This document shows, in pieces, positions 1-6,849 of a DNA stretch of 8,007 nt. Every line of letters begins with the position of its first letter. The stretch's first letter is position 1. Origin of the DNA: CAYVDH01 sp964450355 (GTDB lineage: Bacteria > Bacteroidota > Bacteroidia > NS11-12g > UBA955). The position numbers and the translations under genes are program-made. Below the pieces are notes generated by a model. That model had not been told where the DNA came from. It saw only the letters and a list, made by a program, of their open reading frames with translations, and searched no databases. The stretch is from positions 1-8,007 of the forward strand of contig CAYVDH010000163.1 in the NCBI GenBank assembly GCA_964450355.1. The letters are read 5' to 3'.

Positions 1-92
1 TTAAACTAATACAAATTAATACTATGATGATTTTTATCTTCATACATTTTATTTATTTAACTCTGGTGTTTCAGTTTGTTGCTTTGAGGAAT

Positions 93-170
93 GGTTATTG
101 GTTAATGGTTGAATGGTTAATGGTTAATAGTTATTAGTTAATAATTATTTGTTAATAGTTATTAGTTATA
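93..170. repeat. Heptad tandem array 1, about 11 units (GGTTAAT/AGTTATT)
   Basis: Eleven consecutive units start at 93, 100, 107, 115, 122, 129, 136, 143, 150, 157 and 164. All are 7 bases long except the third, which is 8 (GGTTGAAT). Units vary around (G/A)GTTA(A/T)T. The left half is GGTTAAT-like and the right half AGTTATT/AGTTAAT-like, as expected if the array grew by local duplication and then drifted. Its function is unknown. Confidence 0.85.
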
Positions 171-227
171 TGTTCTGAGTTCATACAAACCCAATCAAAT
201 AAAATTCAAAAATCTAAAAATCGATAA

Positions 228-251
228 ATTGTTAAATTGGTTAATTGTTAA
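228..251. repeat. Short octamer repeat (ATTGTTAA, three units)
   Basis: Three adjacent 8-base units read ATTGTTAA, ATTGGTTA, ATTGTTAA. Their sequence resembles the GGTTAAT array at 93-170 but the period is 8, so this may be a decayed relative of it. It is weak on its own because the region is AT-rich. Confidence 0.5.
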
Positions 252-270
252 ATGTTATTGGTACTGCGCT

Positions 271-305
271 CTAACTTCTAATTTCTGACTTCTAACTTCT
301 AACTT
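271..305. repeat. Heptad tandem array 2, five units (CTAACTT)
   Basis: Five units of exactly 7 bases lie end to end: CTAACTT, CTAATTT, CTGACTT, CTAACTT, CTAACTT. Only two units differ from the consensus, by one base each. The unit sequence differs from array 1 but the period is the same. A looser continuation (ACTTCTGCGTTCTT) follows to about 324. Confidence 0.85.
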
Positions 306-321
306 TTTTCACTTCTGCGTT

Positions 322-356
322 CTTAAATTTTAAATCTTAAATCTTAAATTTTTAAT
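322..356. repeat. Heptad tandem array 3, five units (CTTAAAT)
   Basis: Five 7-base units lie end to end: CTTAAAT, TTTAAAT, CTTAAAT, CTTAAAT, TTTTAAT. The array ends 7 bases before the stop codon of the beta-CASP gene, so it would form the start of that transcript's 3' untranslated region. It shares the period, but not the sequence, of arrays 1 and 2. Confidence 0.8.
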
Positions 357-363
357 ATTATCC

Positions 364-1770
364 CTAAGGTATCTCCACCACATCGCCCATTTCAGGTATC
401 ACAATGTTGCCGAACCCTACTTCATTTAATTTTTGGGCAAATTCCATTTGTACATCGTATTCTCCATGTACCAATATCAATTGTTTCACTTCTTTGGTAT
501 TCTGACACAATAAATACTTTATCATTTCTTCGTAATCCGCATGTGCACTGAAACTTTCTAATACTTCAATTCTTGCTTTCACTTTAAATGGATCTCCAAA
601 TATCATGACCTCTGGCTCCCCAGCTTTTAATTTACCAGCCAATGATTCTGGGGAAGCATATCCTACCAATAAAATGGTGTTTTTTTCCTTTTCTATATTG
701 TTTTTTATGTGGTGCTTAATCCTACCTGCTTCTGCCATGCCACTTGCACTGATGATAATAGCTGGTTCTTTCATCTCGTTTATTTTTTTTGATTCCTCAG
801 CACTTTGTACATAATGCAAATATGGAAAATCAAATGGATTGCCATCTCTTGTTATGTACTCCATGATGTTTTTGTTGAAATACTCACGATTCTCATTCAT
901 CACTTTTGTCGCTTTTACCGACAATGGACTATCTACATACACATTAATTTTAGGCAGTTTGCCTGCGTTTTCTAATTTGTCTAAGGCATACACTATCTCT
1001 TGAGTTCTATCAATGCTGAATGCTGGTATTATCACTTTACCTCTTTGCTCTACACATGTTTTATTGACAATTTCTAACAGCTTTGTTTCTACATCTATTT
1101 TCATTCCATGCAATCTGTTTCCATAAGTGCTTTCACAAATGATGTATTCTGATTGTGGAAATTTAACTGGCCCATTCAATATGGCATCTCCTTCCCTTCC
1201 TATGTCTCCAGTAAAAGTCAATTGTGTAACTCTCCCATCAGCTCTTTTTAAATCCAAATGCAAGGCAACACTACCAAGTATATGGCCATTCTCTGTAGTA
1301 GTCACCGATAGTTCATCGTCTATTACGGTGGTAGAATTCAATCCAATTTCAACCATTCTTTGCAAGGTTTCTGTTGCATCTTGCTCATCGTATAATGGTT
1401 CAATTAAAGGCTGGTTCTTTTCTTTCCTTCTTTTGTTGATGTACTTCAAATCACTTTCTTGAATGTGTGCACTGTCCAACAACATGATTTCACACAAATC
1501 AATAGTGGCATTGGTAGCATATATTTTTCCTTTGAAACCATCTTTCACTAGCTTAGGTAACAATCCTGTATGATCAATGTGTGCATGTGACAATATCACA
1601 TAACTAATGGATGATGGATCAAATCCCCATTTTTGATTTAACACCCTGCTGTCTTGCCCCATGCCTTGAAACAAACCACAATCAAGTAATATTTGTTTTC
1701 CACTGTCAGTAGTAATTAAATGTTTTGAACCTGTAACTGTTCTTGCTGCGCCCCAAAATGTAATGTTCAT
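364..1770 (-). CDS. Beta-CASP metallo-beta-lactamase-fold RNA hydrolase
   Basis: Probable zinc-dependent ribonuclease of the bacterial CPSF-like (Ysh1/TTHA0252) beta-CASP group, expected in the cytoplasm in RNA processing or decay. The metallo-beta-lactamase half carries SHAHIDH at residues 61-67, His163 in NGHILGS, and Asp189 in FTGDIG. The beta-CASP part follows with motif A Glu213 (ESTYG), a PAFSIDRTQE segment near 249-258, motif B in SGMAEAGRIKHH (343-354), motif C at His410 (FSAHAD) and a final metal ligand His435 (LVHGE). All metal-binding motifs are present and the 468-residue length is normal, so it should be active. It ends in TAG and is the last gene of the minus-strand block, 25 bases after the SUI1-like gene. 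The family is certain. The natural RNA substrate, and whether it acts as endo- or exonuclease, cannot be read from the sequence. Confidence 0.93.
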   Translation of the reverse strand: MNITFWGAARTVTGSKHLITTDSGKQILLDCGLFQGMGQDSRVLNQKWGFDPSSISYVILSHAHIDHTGLLPKLVKDGFKGKIYATNATIDLCEIMLLDSAHIQESDLKYINKRRKEKNQPLIEPLYDEQDATETLQRMVEIGLNSTTVIDDELSVTTTENGHILGSVALHLDLKRADGRVTQLTFTGDIGREGDAILNGPVKFPQSEYIICESTYGNRLHGMKIDVETKLLEIVNKTCVEQRGKVIIPAFSIDRTQEIVYALDKLENAGKLPKINVYVDSPLSVKATKVMNENREYFNKNIMEYITRDGNPFDFPYLHYVQSAEESKKINEMKEPAIIISASGMAEAGRIKHHIKNNIEKEKNTILLVGYASPESLAGKLKAGEPEVMIFGDPFKVKARIEVLESFSAHADYEEMIKYLLCQNTKEVKQLILVHGEYDVQMEFAQKLNEVGFGNIVIPEMGDVVEIP

Positions 1771-1795
1771 GATGTTACAATTATATGTTTTTTAT

Positions 1796-2137
1796 TTAAA
1801 TGTTGTTTGTTTTATACCCTTTTTGAATCAGAAAATCTTTTACTTTTTTTATTTGTTCTCCCTGTACCAATATCTCGCCATCTACTACCGAACCTCCACA
1901 TCCACAATGGTTTTTCAATTGTTTACCTAAGGTTTCCAAATCGTCTAATTTTCCTACAAAACCAGATATTAATGTGGCTTTTTTACCTCCTCTTTGTTTG
2001 GTTTCTAATCTAATTCTTAGCTTTTGCTGCTGTGGAGGCAAGGTTTCTGATTCTTCGAATTCGTTGACAAATTCAAAACTTGAATCGGTGCTATAAACCA
2101 TTCCATCAGTATCTAATTTTATCTTTTTATTTTTCAT
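1796..2137 (-). CDS. SUI1/eIF1-family (YciH-like) translation factor
   Basis: Small protein of 113 residues of the bacterial SUI1/YciH family, related to eukaryotic eIF1. In E. coli, YciH is reported to influence start-codon fidelity and initiation; the role in Bacteroidota is not established. Residues 1-37 form an acidic, probably flexible lead-in containing VYSTDSSFEF, common in Bacteroidota members. The SUI1 domain covers about 38-110, with the basic loop KQRGGKKATLISGF (47-60) and the glycine-rich segment CGCGGSVVDGEILVQG (78-93), both hallmarks of the family. The start codon lies inside the end of the lipid kinase gene (11-base overlap, ATGAAAAATAA), which suggests translational coupling. 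The beta-CASP gene follows after 25 bases. Confidence 0.92.
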   Translation of the reverse strand: MKNKKIKLDTDGMVYSTDSSFEFVNEFEESETLPPQQQKLRIRLETKQRGGKKATLISGFVGKLDDLETLGKQLKNHCGCGGSVVDGEILVQGEQIKKVKDFLIQKGYKTNNI

Positions 2138-3017
2138 TGCTTAAAATATTCAAACTTAAAGGTTCTAATCTGATATTAAAATTTTTCTTTAACCAAATGG
2201 GTTCGCCATCGGTGTGTATTGGACCTTCATGCTCTCTTTCAATTTCAAAATCTGTCCCACTAAACACCAACGAGTGCTTATCTACGTGCAACTTCCCTAA
2301 CAATACTGATTTGATGATGGAAGGCAAATGAAAGGCATTAAATTCTTTGATGACAACTACATCTATCAGACCGTCATCTGGTTTAGCTCCTGGCAATACC
2401 TTGATGTTATTTCCCCATTGTGTAGCATTGGCAAACGAAATCATGAATGCTTTTCCTTCAAACAATACCTTGCCATTGCTGATTAATTTGTAATGTTGAC
2501 TTTTGTAAAATAAATTTTTTGCAATGGCTTTGACATAACCTTGCAAGCCTCTTTTTTTCACTTCAGAAAATTTACTGCTGATGTAAGCATCAAATCCTAC
2601 TCCTCCTATGTTCACCATGCAGTGTTCATTAAACCATACTGTATCAATCGTTTTTAATTTTAATTTTGGTATTATTTTAATGGCTTGTAATGTATTCAAT
2701 GGCAAATTAAAATGCCTTGCAAATCCATTTCCAGACCCCAATGGAATGATTCCTAAAGCAATGTTGGAGTTCACTAATCTTGCAGCTATTTGATTGATTG
2801 TTCCATCGCCTCCAGCAGCAACAATGATATCGGCTTTAGTTTTCACTGCTTTGTCTGCAAATAAGGTCAAATCGCTGGCTTTTTCGGTTGGCCAAATTTC
2901 AATTTGATAATCCTTTTGATTTAAATGTGTTTGTACTAAGTTGGGTAATTGTTTGGTGTTTTTTTTACCCGAAAATGGATTGTAAATAACAATTAACCTC
3001 TTTTTTGATTCAGTCAT
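2127..3017 (-). CDS. Diacylglycerol kinase family lipid kinase (YegS/DgkB/BmrU-like)
   Basis: Cytoplasmic or membrane-associated lipid kinase of the DAGK catalytic-domain family, which phosphorylates diacylglycerol or a related lipid with ATP. The 296-residue length matches the family. Visible motifs are YNPFSGKK (12-19, N-terminal nucleotide-site strand), GGDGT (69-73), PLGSGNGFARHF (92-103), NIGGVGFDA (136-144), DDGLIDV (214-220) and HTDGEP (268-273). The usual PLGTxND is PLGSGNG here: the Asp after Asn is replaced by Gly, a variant also known in the family. There is no signal peptide or membrane helix. It begins 2 bases after the DUF4159 stop and overlaps the SUI1-like gene by 11 bases, so the three are probably cotranscribed. 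The exact lipid substrate is unknown; a sphingosine-type or undecaprenol-type substrate cannot be excluded. Confidence 0.92.
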   Translation of the reverse strand: MTESKKRLIVIYNPFSGKKNTKQLPNLVQTHLNQKDYQIEIWPTEKASDLTLFADKAVKTKADIIVAAGGDGTINQIAARLVNSNIALGIIPLGSGNGFARHFNLPLNTLQAIKIIPKLKLKTIDTVWFNEHCMVNIGGVGFDAYISSKFSEVKKRGLQGYVKAIAKNLFYKSQHYKLISNGKVLFEGKAFMISFANATQWGNNIKVLPGAKPDDGLIDVVVIKEFNAFHLPSIIKSVLLGKLHVDKHSLVFSGTDFEIEREHEGPIHTDGEPIWLKKNFNIRLEPLSLNILSNEK

Positions 3018-3019
3018 TG

Positions 3020-3682
3020 CTATTGTAAAAAAACATATTGTATGATGTTGGCACCCATTTTTAGTGCTTGTTGCCTTTTTTCTTCTGGGTCGTTATACAC
3101 AGATTGATCCTCCCAACCGTTCCCTAAATCAGCTTCATAGGTCATAAAACACACCAATTTGCCCTCCCAAAACAATCCAAAACCTTGAGCTGGTTTGCCA
3201 TCGTGTTCATGAATTTTAGGTAACCCATTTTTAAAACTGTATTTTTGATTGTAAATTGGATGGTCAAAAGGGACTTCAATAAAACTCAATTCAGGAAACA
3301 CTTTTTTCATTTGCGGTTCTATGAATGGCCTTAAACCATAATTGTCATCTATCAATAAAAAACCACCTGCCATCAGATATTTTCTCAAATTTTCTGCTTC
3401 ATTGTCGCTGAATATCACATTGCCATGACCAGTTAAATACAATAAGGGATAATTAAACAATTCTGGTGAACCAACTTCTATGTTGTCGTCATTGGTATTT
3501 AGATTTGTTTTGATGTTTTTATTGCAAAAATTTGCCAAATTAGGCAAAGCTGTTTTGTTGGCATACCAATCACCTCCGCCTTTGTACTTTATTTTTGCCA
3601 ACGGAATTCCTGTTTGATTTCCTGCAGATACAAACAATAAAAACACAACTGAAAATATAAAAATCTGAACTGCTTTCAACAT
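3020..3682 (-). CDS. DUF4159 domain protein, probably exported
   Basis: A 220-residue protein of the DUF4159 family, whose function is unknown. Residues 1-20 look like a signal peptide: Lys at position 3, a hydrophobic stretch IFIFSVVFLLFV, then SAG as a plausible cleavage region. It is therefore probably periplasmic. The mature part starts with KYKGGGDWYANKTALPNL (33-50). It then has LLYLTGHGNV (80-89) and LRKYLMAGGFLLIDDNYG (99-116), which resembles the class I glutamine-amidotransferase-like fold used by this family, without a recognisable catalytic Cys. A conserved-looking region with FDHPIYNQKY (139-148) and DGKPAQGFGLFWEGKL (161-176) follows. It lies 41 bases after dprA, with a possible promoter in that gap, and 2 bases before the lipid kinase. 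The family call is from motif recognition; I give it no biochemical role. Confidence 0.85.
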   Translation of the reverse strand: MLKAVQIFIFSVVFLLFVSAGNQTGIPLAKIKYKGGGDWYANKTALPNLANFCNKNIKTNLNTNDDNIEVGSPELFNYPLLYLTGHGNVIFSDNEAENLRKYLMAGGFLLIDDNYGLRPFIEPQMKKVFPELSFIEVPFDHPIYNQKYSFKNGLPKIHEHDGKPAQGFGLFWEGKLVCFMTYEADLGNGWEDQSVYNDPEEKRQQALKMGANIIQYVFLQ

Positions 3683-3692
3683 GATTGGATTA

Positions 3693-3700
3693 CAAATTTA
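3693..3700 (-). promoter_or_regulatory. Candidate -7 element before the DUF4159 gene
   Basis: On the minus strand the 41-base gap after dprA contains TAAATTTG, an exact match to the Bacteroidota -7 consensus TAnnTTTG, 10 bases before the DUF4159 ATG. No TTG lies at the usual 17-23 base spacing; the nearest is 29 bases upstream, inside the end of dprA. It may be a weak internal promoter that would separate the last four genes from the first three, or a chance match in AT-rich DNA. Confidence 0.35.
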
Positions 3701-3723
3701 ACGAAATATTTTAAAAATTATTC

Positions 3724-4815
3724 TCACTTCAACGAATAAGTTTTACCCGGCAATGAATTGATTAAGCCTTTAAATTCAAAATCGAGAAGAATAAGAGCTA
3801 ATTGACTCATGCTTAATTTTGAATGATAATGCAATTGGTCGATGGGCATTTCACCTTGTTTTAACAACTCATATACTTTTTTTTCATTTTCATTTAAATC
3901 AGGCAAAAGTTGGAGTTGTTTTTGCTTTTTAGACGATTTAAGCTCATACCCCAAAATGTTAATTAATTCTGGAATGCTATCTATGATTGCTGATTTATTT
4001 TCTCTGATTAATTTATTGCATCCTTTGCTGTATGTATCATTTACTCTGCCTGGCAACGAAAATACATCAATGTTGTAATTATTAGCCCATTCTGCTGTAA
4101 TTAAACTGCCACCTTTTTCGGCACTTTCTACCACAATTAACGCATCCGACATGGCAGCTACTATGCGGTTTCGCATGGGAAAGTTTTCTTTATTTCCAAC
4201 TTCTTTGTACCAATATTCAGTTAATAATCCTCCATTTTTGAGCATTTCTTTGGCTAGTTGCCTGTTATCTGCTGGAAATATGGTGTGAAACCCATGACCA
4301 ACCACACCTACAGTTTGCAAATTGTTTTTTAATGCATATTTGTGTGCATTGGTATCTGTGCCAGAGGCAAGTCCACTCACTATTAAAACATCGTATGGAG
4401 CCAAAGCTTCAATTAGTTCTTCTGTAAATTGTTTACCATAAATGGTAGATTTTCTTGTTCCTACGATAGACAAAACTCTTTGTTTATTTAAATCGGCATT
4501 GCCCAAATAAAATAAGACTAATGGAGAATCTTCGTAGTTTTTTAATCTGTAAGGATACTCTTTATCGAGAAAAAAAATGGGTTTTATTTTGTGTTTTTTC
4601 ACATACTCCAATTCAGTTTCTGCTGGAGAGAAATCTTTGAATTTCACAATGTTATTAGCCGTATTTTCTCCTATTCCAGGAATTTTTAACAAGGCGTGTT
4701 TTTTCTCTACAAATACTTTTTTAGCACTTCCACAATAGCTTATCAAAACTTTTGACAAATTGTTGCCAATACCCGGCACTTTAGTCAATGACAATTGATA
4801 AATTAATTCATCCAT
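3724..4815 (-). CDS. dprA: DNA-processing protein DprA
   Basis: Single-stranded-DNA-binding protein that loads RecA during natural transformation; it is also widely conserved in species not known to be competent. The 363 residues split into three parts. An N-terminal region has two helix-hairpin-helix signatures (VPGIGNNL 13-20, IPGIGENT 45-52). The Rossmann-like core contains IVGTRKSTIYG (117-127), SGLASGTDTNAH (147-158), VVGHGFHTIFPADN (171-184), FPMRNRIVA (212-220) and EKGGSLITAEWA (233-244). A C-terminal winged-helix domain (about 305-363) follows. The common SGxAxGID signature reads SGLASGTD, with Thr replacing Ile; the rest is canonical. The gene is intact, 18 bases downstream of the FAH-family gene. 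No other competence genes lie nearby. Confidence 0.96.
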   Translation of the reverse strand: MDELIYQLSLTKVPGIGNNLSKVLISYCGSAKKVFVEKKHALLKIPGIGENTANNIVKFKDFSPAETELEYVKKHKIKPIFFLDKEYPYRLKNYEDSPLVLFYLGNADLNKQRVLSIVGTRKSTIYGKQFTEELIEALAPYDVLIVSGLASGTDTNAHKYALKNNLQTVGVVGHGFHTIFPADNRQLAKEMLKNGGLLTEYWYKEVGNKENFPMRNRIVAAMSDALIVVESAEKGGSLITAEWANNYNIDVFSLPGRVNDTYSKGCNKLIRENKSAIIDSIPELINILGYELKSSKKQKQLQLLPDLNENEKKVYELLKQGEMPIDQLHYHSKLSMSQLALILLDFEFKGLINSLPGKTYSLK

Positions 4816-4833
4816 GTGGAGAATGTAATGAGT

Positions 4834-5850
4834 TTATTGAGCCAATGGCTTTTTCTTGAGATTCAAAATAGAGAAATTTGTTTCTACCGCTTTGATGGTG
4901 TTAGTTAGTTTCCCTAGACCCGTTATTTCTAATTCTACAACATCATTTGGTTGTAGCCATTGAGGTTTAAAATTTTTATCGTTTAACAATCCTGTTCCAT
5001 TGAGTTCCAAGAAACAGCCTGTACCAACTGTGCCAGAACCTATAACATCTCCAGGAAAAACATCAACACCATAAGCACATCTTTCAATGATTTCAGCAAA
5101 TGTCCAATCCATGTCTCCAACATTGCCATTGCTAACTTCTATGCCATTTACTTTGCAAGTCATTTGCAAATTGTGATTGTTTCCAGTGTGATTAGGTTTT
5201 GCAGGAATTAAATACGAGCTCAATTCATCTGGAGTAATTAAATAAGGTCCAATAACGGTAGAGAAGTCTTTTCCTTTGGCAGGACCTAAATTCAATAACA
5301 TTTCTTCCATTTGTAAAGTGCGAGCACTCATGTCGTTCATGATGGTATAACCAGCTATGTACTCATCCGTTTTTTCTGCTTTGATGTTTCTGCCTTTTTT
5401 ACCCAATACAACAGCAATTTCTAGTTCAAAATCTAATTTTTGAAAATGGTCGGGCATGCACCAAATTTCTCCTGGCCCTTGAATGGCATTGTGGTTAGTG
5501 AAATAAAAAATTGGGTATTCGTCAAACTCAGGTATCATAGGAACCCCTCTGTTTCTTCGAGCTGCTGCCACATGTTGCCTGAATGCATAACCATCTCTAC
5601 AACTAGTAGGATTAGTAATGGGCGACAACAAGACATCGTCTATAAAATTAAATGCTGTAACATTGGTTTTACCTTCTTTGATTTCGAGTTCAGCTTGTCT
5701 TAAATCATCCATTCCCTTTTCACCCTGATTTAATAATGTCAGCATATCAGATGGCAATGAATTATTGTGGTCGTGAACTGAATAAATAAGATCATTGACT
5801 AAGATGCCTAAGTCATTTTTTTGATTGTTTTTAAAGGTAACTAATTTCAT
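4834..5850 (-). CDS. Fumarylacetoacetate hydrolase family protein (possible fumarylacetoacetase)
   Basis: Cytoplasmic metal-dependent hydrolase of the FAH superfamily; the best-known member cleaves fumarylacetoacetate to fumarate and acetoacetate at the end of tyrosine breakdown. The C-terminal catalytic domain keeps the residues expected of true FAH. DGYAFRQH has Asp86 and His93 with the same 7-residue spacing as Asp126/His133 of mammalian FAH. DFELEIA has Glu142 and Glu144, and MNDMSARTLQ has Asp173. KGKDFSTVIGP (192-202) and GSGTVGTGCFLELNG (271-285) line up with substrate-side segments. At 338 residues it is shorter than mammalian FAH but normal for the shorter bacterial form. It starts 4 bases after the isomerase stop. 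No other tyrosine-catabolism gene is present here, so a different acylpyruvate-type substrate remains possible. Confidence 0.9.
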   Translation of the reverse strand: MKLVTFKNNQKNDLGILVNDLIYSVHDHNNSLPSDMLTLLNQGEKGMDDLRQAELEIKEGKTNVTAFNFIDDVLLSPITNPTSCRDGYAFRQHVAAARRNRGVPMIPEFDEYPIFYFTNHNAIQGPGEIWCMPDHFQKLDFELEIAVVLGKKGRNIKAEKTDEYIAGYTIMNDMSARTLQMEEMLLNLGPAKGKDFSTVIGPYLITPDELSSYLIPAKPNHTGNNHNLQMTCKVNGIEVSNGNVGDMDWTFAEIIERCAYGVDVFPGDVIGSGTVGTGCFLELNGTGLLNDKNFKPQWLQPNDVVELEITGLGKLTNTIKAVETNFSILNLKKKPLAQ

Positions 5851-5854
5851 GAAG

Positions 5855-6832
5855 TTAAAAAGTTTTTAGAAAATTTTTAAGGTTAACAATGTTTGGTACA
5901 CTCATGTTGTCTTTTCCTTTGGCATTAGATAAATAAATGGAAAACCAATCGCAAATGTAAATGGTTTTATACAATTCCATCAATGTAGATTGATTCAAAT
6001 CAATAGACACCACAGTATTTTTGGTGTTTTCTAACAATTGTTTTAAGTAAGCAAATCTACCATTGTTTCTGTCGTTGTTATTGCTGTTGATGAAAATAAA
6101 ATTAGAAGGCAATTCACCGTAGTAGGTCTCAAAAACATTATGATTTGCTTCTGGTAGAACATTGACAAAGGCTTCTGTTTTAGCATTTTCCTGAATTTGT
6201 TGACAGAATCGAATTGATAATGCTTCAGTAGAATTATCGCAAACTATGACAAATTTATTGTTTAATTTGTTTTCAAATTGTTCCAATAACCATTTAGCTT
6301 TGTCTTTAAAATTTTGGTTATCGTTGTACAAAGTTGTCACTTGTTTCAATTGGTCAGAGACATTTACTTGAAACAATTCTCCTAATATAAGTAAATTAAA
6401 AGTAAGTGAAAAACCTAATGCCATGCGAGGTTGATAGCCTGTTTCAATGTTGTAAACTGCAATATTATCTTCCTTGGCTTTATTGTCTAAATCACCACCA
6501 GATGTGATACAAATGATAGTACTTCCAATCGATTTAGCCTGATTGTACATGGCTAAAGTTTCTTCGGTAGTACCACTGTATGAAGACAATATAACCAGTG
6601 ATCTTTTTGAAGTGTAAGATGGCAATACATAATCGCTAAATACTTCAATTGGTAATTTAGCTTTATCGTAAAAATAAGATTTAGCTATTCTACCGCCTAT
6701 TCCTGAGCCACCCAGACCACCAATAATTACATGGTCAAAATTGATTGAGTTTAAACCATGGTTTTTGTAGTTAGTTAAAGCATAATTAACTTGATCAGCA
6801 AAATGATCTAAAGAATATTCATGAGTTATCAT
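5855..6832 (-). CDS. Bifunctional phosphoglucose/phosphomannose isomerase
   Basis: SIS-domain enzyme of the archaeal-type PGI/PMI family, interconverting fructose-6-phosphate with glucose-6-phosphate and mannose-6-phosphate. With the start at 6832 it has 325 residues, the usual family length. SIS domain 1 shows GGLGGSGIGG (38-47) and SSYSGTTEET (83-92), with SGG at 111-113. PRMALG holds Arg136. QENAKTEAF holds Glu215, PEANHNVFET holds His231, and VPNIVNLK holds Lys319. These match by motif the catalytic Arg, Glu, His and Lys of the Pyrobaculum enzyme. The frame stays open to an ATG at 6880, which would add 16 hydrophobic residues. I reject that start because this family is cytosolic and because a good promoter lies within that extension. 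It is the first gene of the minus-strand block. Confidence 0.92.
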   Translation of the reverse strand: MITHEYSLDHFADQVNYALTNYKNHGLNSINFDHVIIGGLGGSGIGGRIAKSYFYDKAKLPIEVFSDYVLPSYTSKRSLVILSSYSGTTEETLAMYNQAKSIGSTIICITSGGDLDNKAKEDNIAVYNIETGYQPRMALGFSLTFNLLILGELFQVNVSDQLKQVTTLYNDNQNFKDKAKWLLEQFENKLNNKFVIVCDNSTEALSIRFCQQIQENAKTEAFVNVLPEANHNVFETYYGELPSNFIFINSNNNDRNNGRFAYLKQLLENTKNTVVSIDLNQSTLMELYKTIYICDWFSIYLSNAKGKDNMSVPNIVNLKNFLKTF

Positions 6833-6849
6833 TATTAATAAAAGGATTG

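Larger units (their letters stand above)
1..363. other. Non-coding flank with heptad repeat arrays
   Basis: This stretch downstream of the minus-strand gene block carries no credible gene. The longest thing near the left edge is a 13-codon minus-strand frame, which is not credible. It is very AT-rich, and about half of it is short tandem repeats, listed separately. I see no GC-rich hairpin followed by a T tract, so no clear rho-independent terminator for the block ending at 364. Positions 1-92 and 171-227 show nothing recognisable. Confidence 0.75.

Noticed and set aside
19..60. Tiny minus-strand frame near the left edge (13 codons)
   Set aside because: It is too short, with no family resemblance, and lies in AT-rich non-coding DNA.
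93..356. CRISPR array or repeated protein-binding iterons of a replication origin
   Set aside because: Units are only 7 bases with no spacers, there is no cas or rep gene, and no DnaA-box-like sites stand out.
605..814. Plus-strand open frame of 69 codons
   Set aside because: It lies wholly antisense to the beta-CASP gene, has no recognisable domain and reads as a low-complexity Phe/Ser-rich product typical of the opposite strand of a gene.
1127..1462. Plus-strand open frame of 111 codons
   Set aside because: It is antisense to the beta-CASP gene in the region coding for its metal-site motifs. No domain is recognisable and its Ser/Leu/Phe-rich composition is a strand artefact.
1807..2331. 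Two plus-strand open frames (1807-2013 and 2080-2331)
   Set aside because: They are antisense to the SUI1-like and lipid kinase genes, Phe/Leu/Ser-rich, with no family resemblance.
2608..2793. Plus-strand open frame of 61 codons
   Set aside because: It is antisense to the catalytic region of the lipid kinase and has no independent support.
3842..4078. Plus-strand open frame of 78 codons
   Set aside because: It is antisense to the C-terminal part of dprA and Ser/Phe/Leu-rich, with no promoter or domain.
3724..4815. DprA as part of a defence island or mobile element
   Set aside because: The neighbours are housekeeping genes, the sequence composition matches them, and no nuclease, toxin, integrase or attachment-site repeat is visible.
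5440..5703. Plus-strand open frame of 87 codons
   Set aside because: It is antisense to the FAH-family gene over its catalytic motifs and has no recognisable domain.
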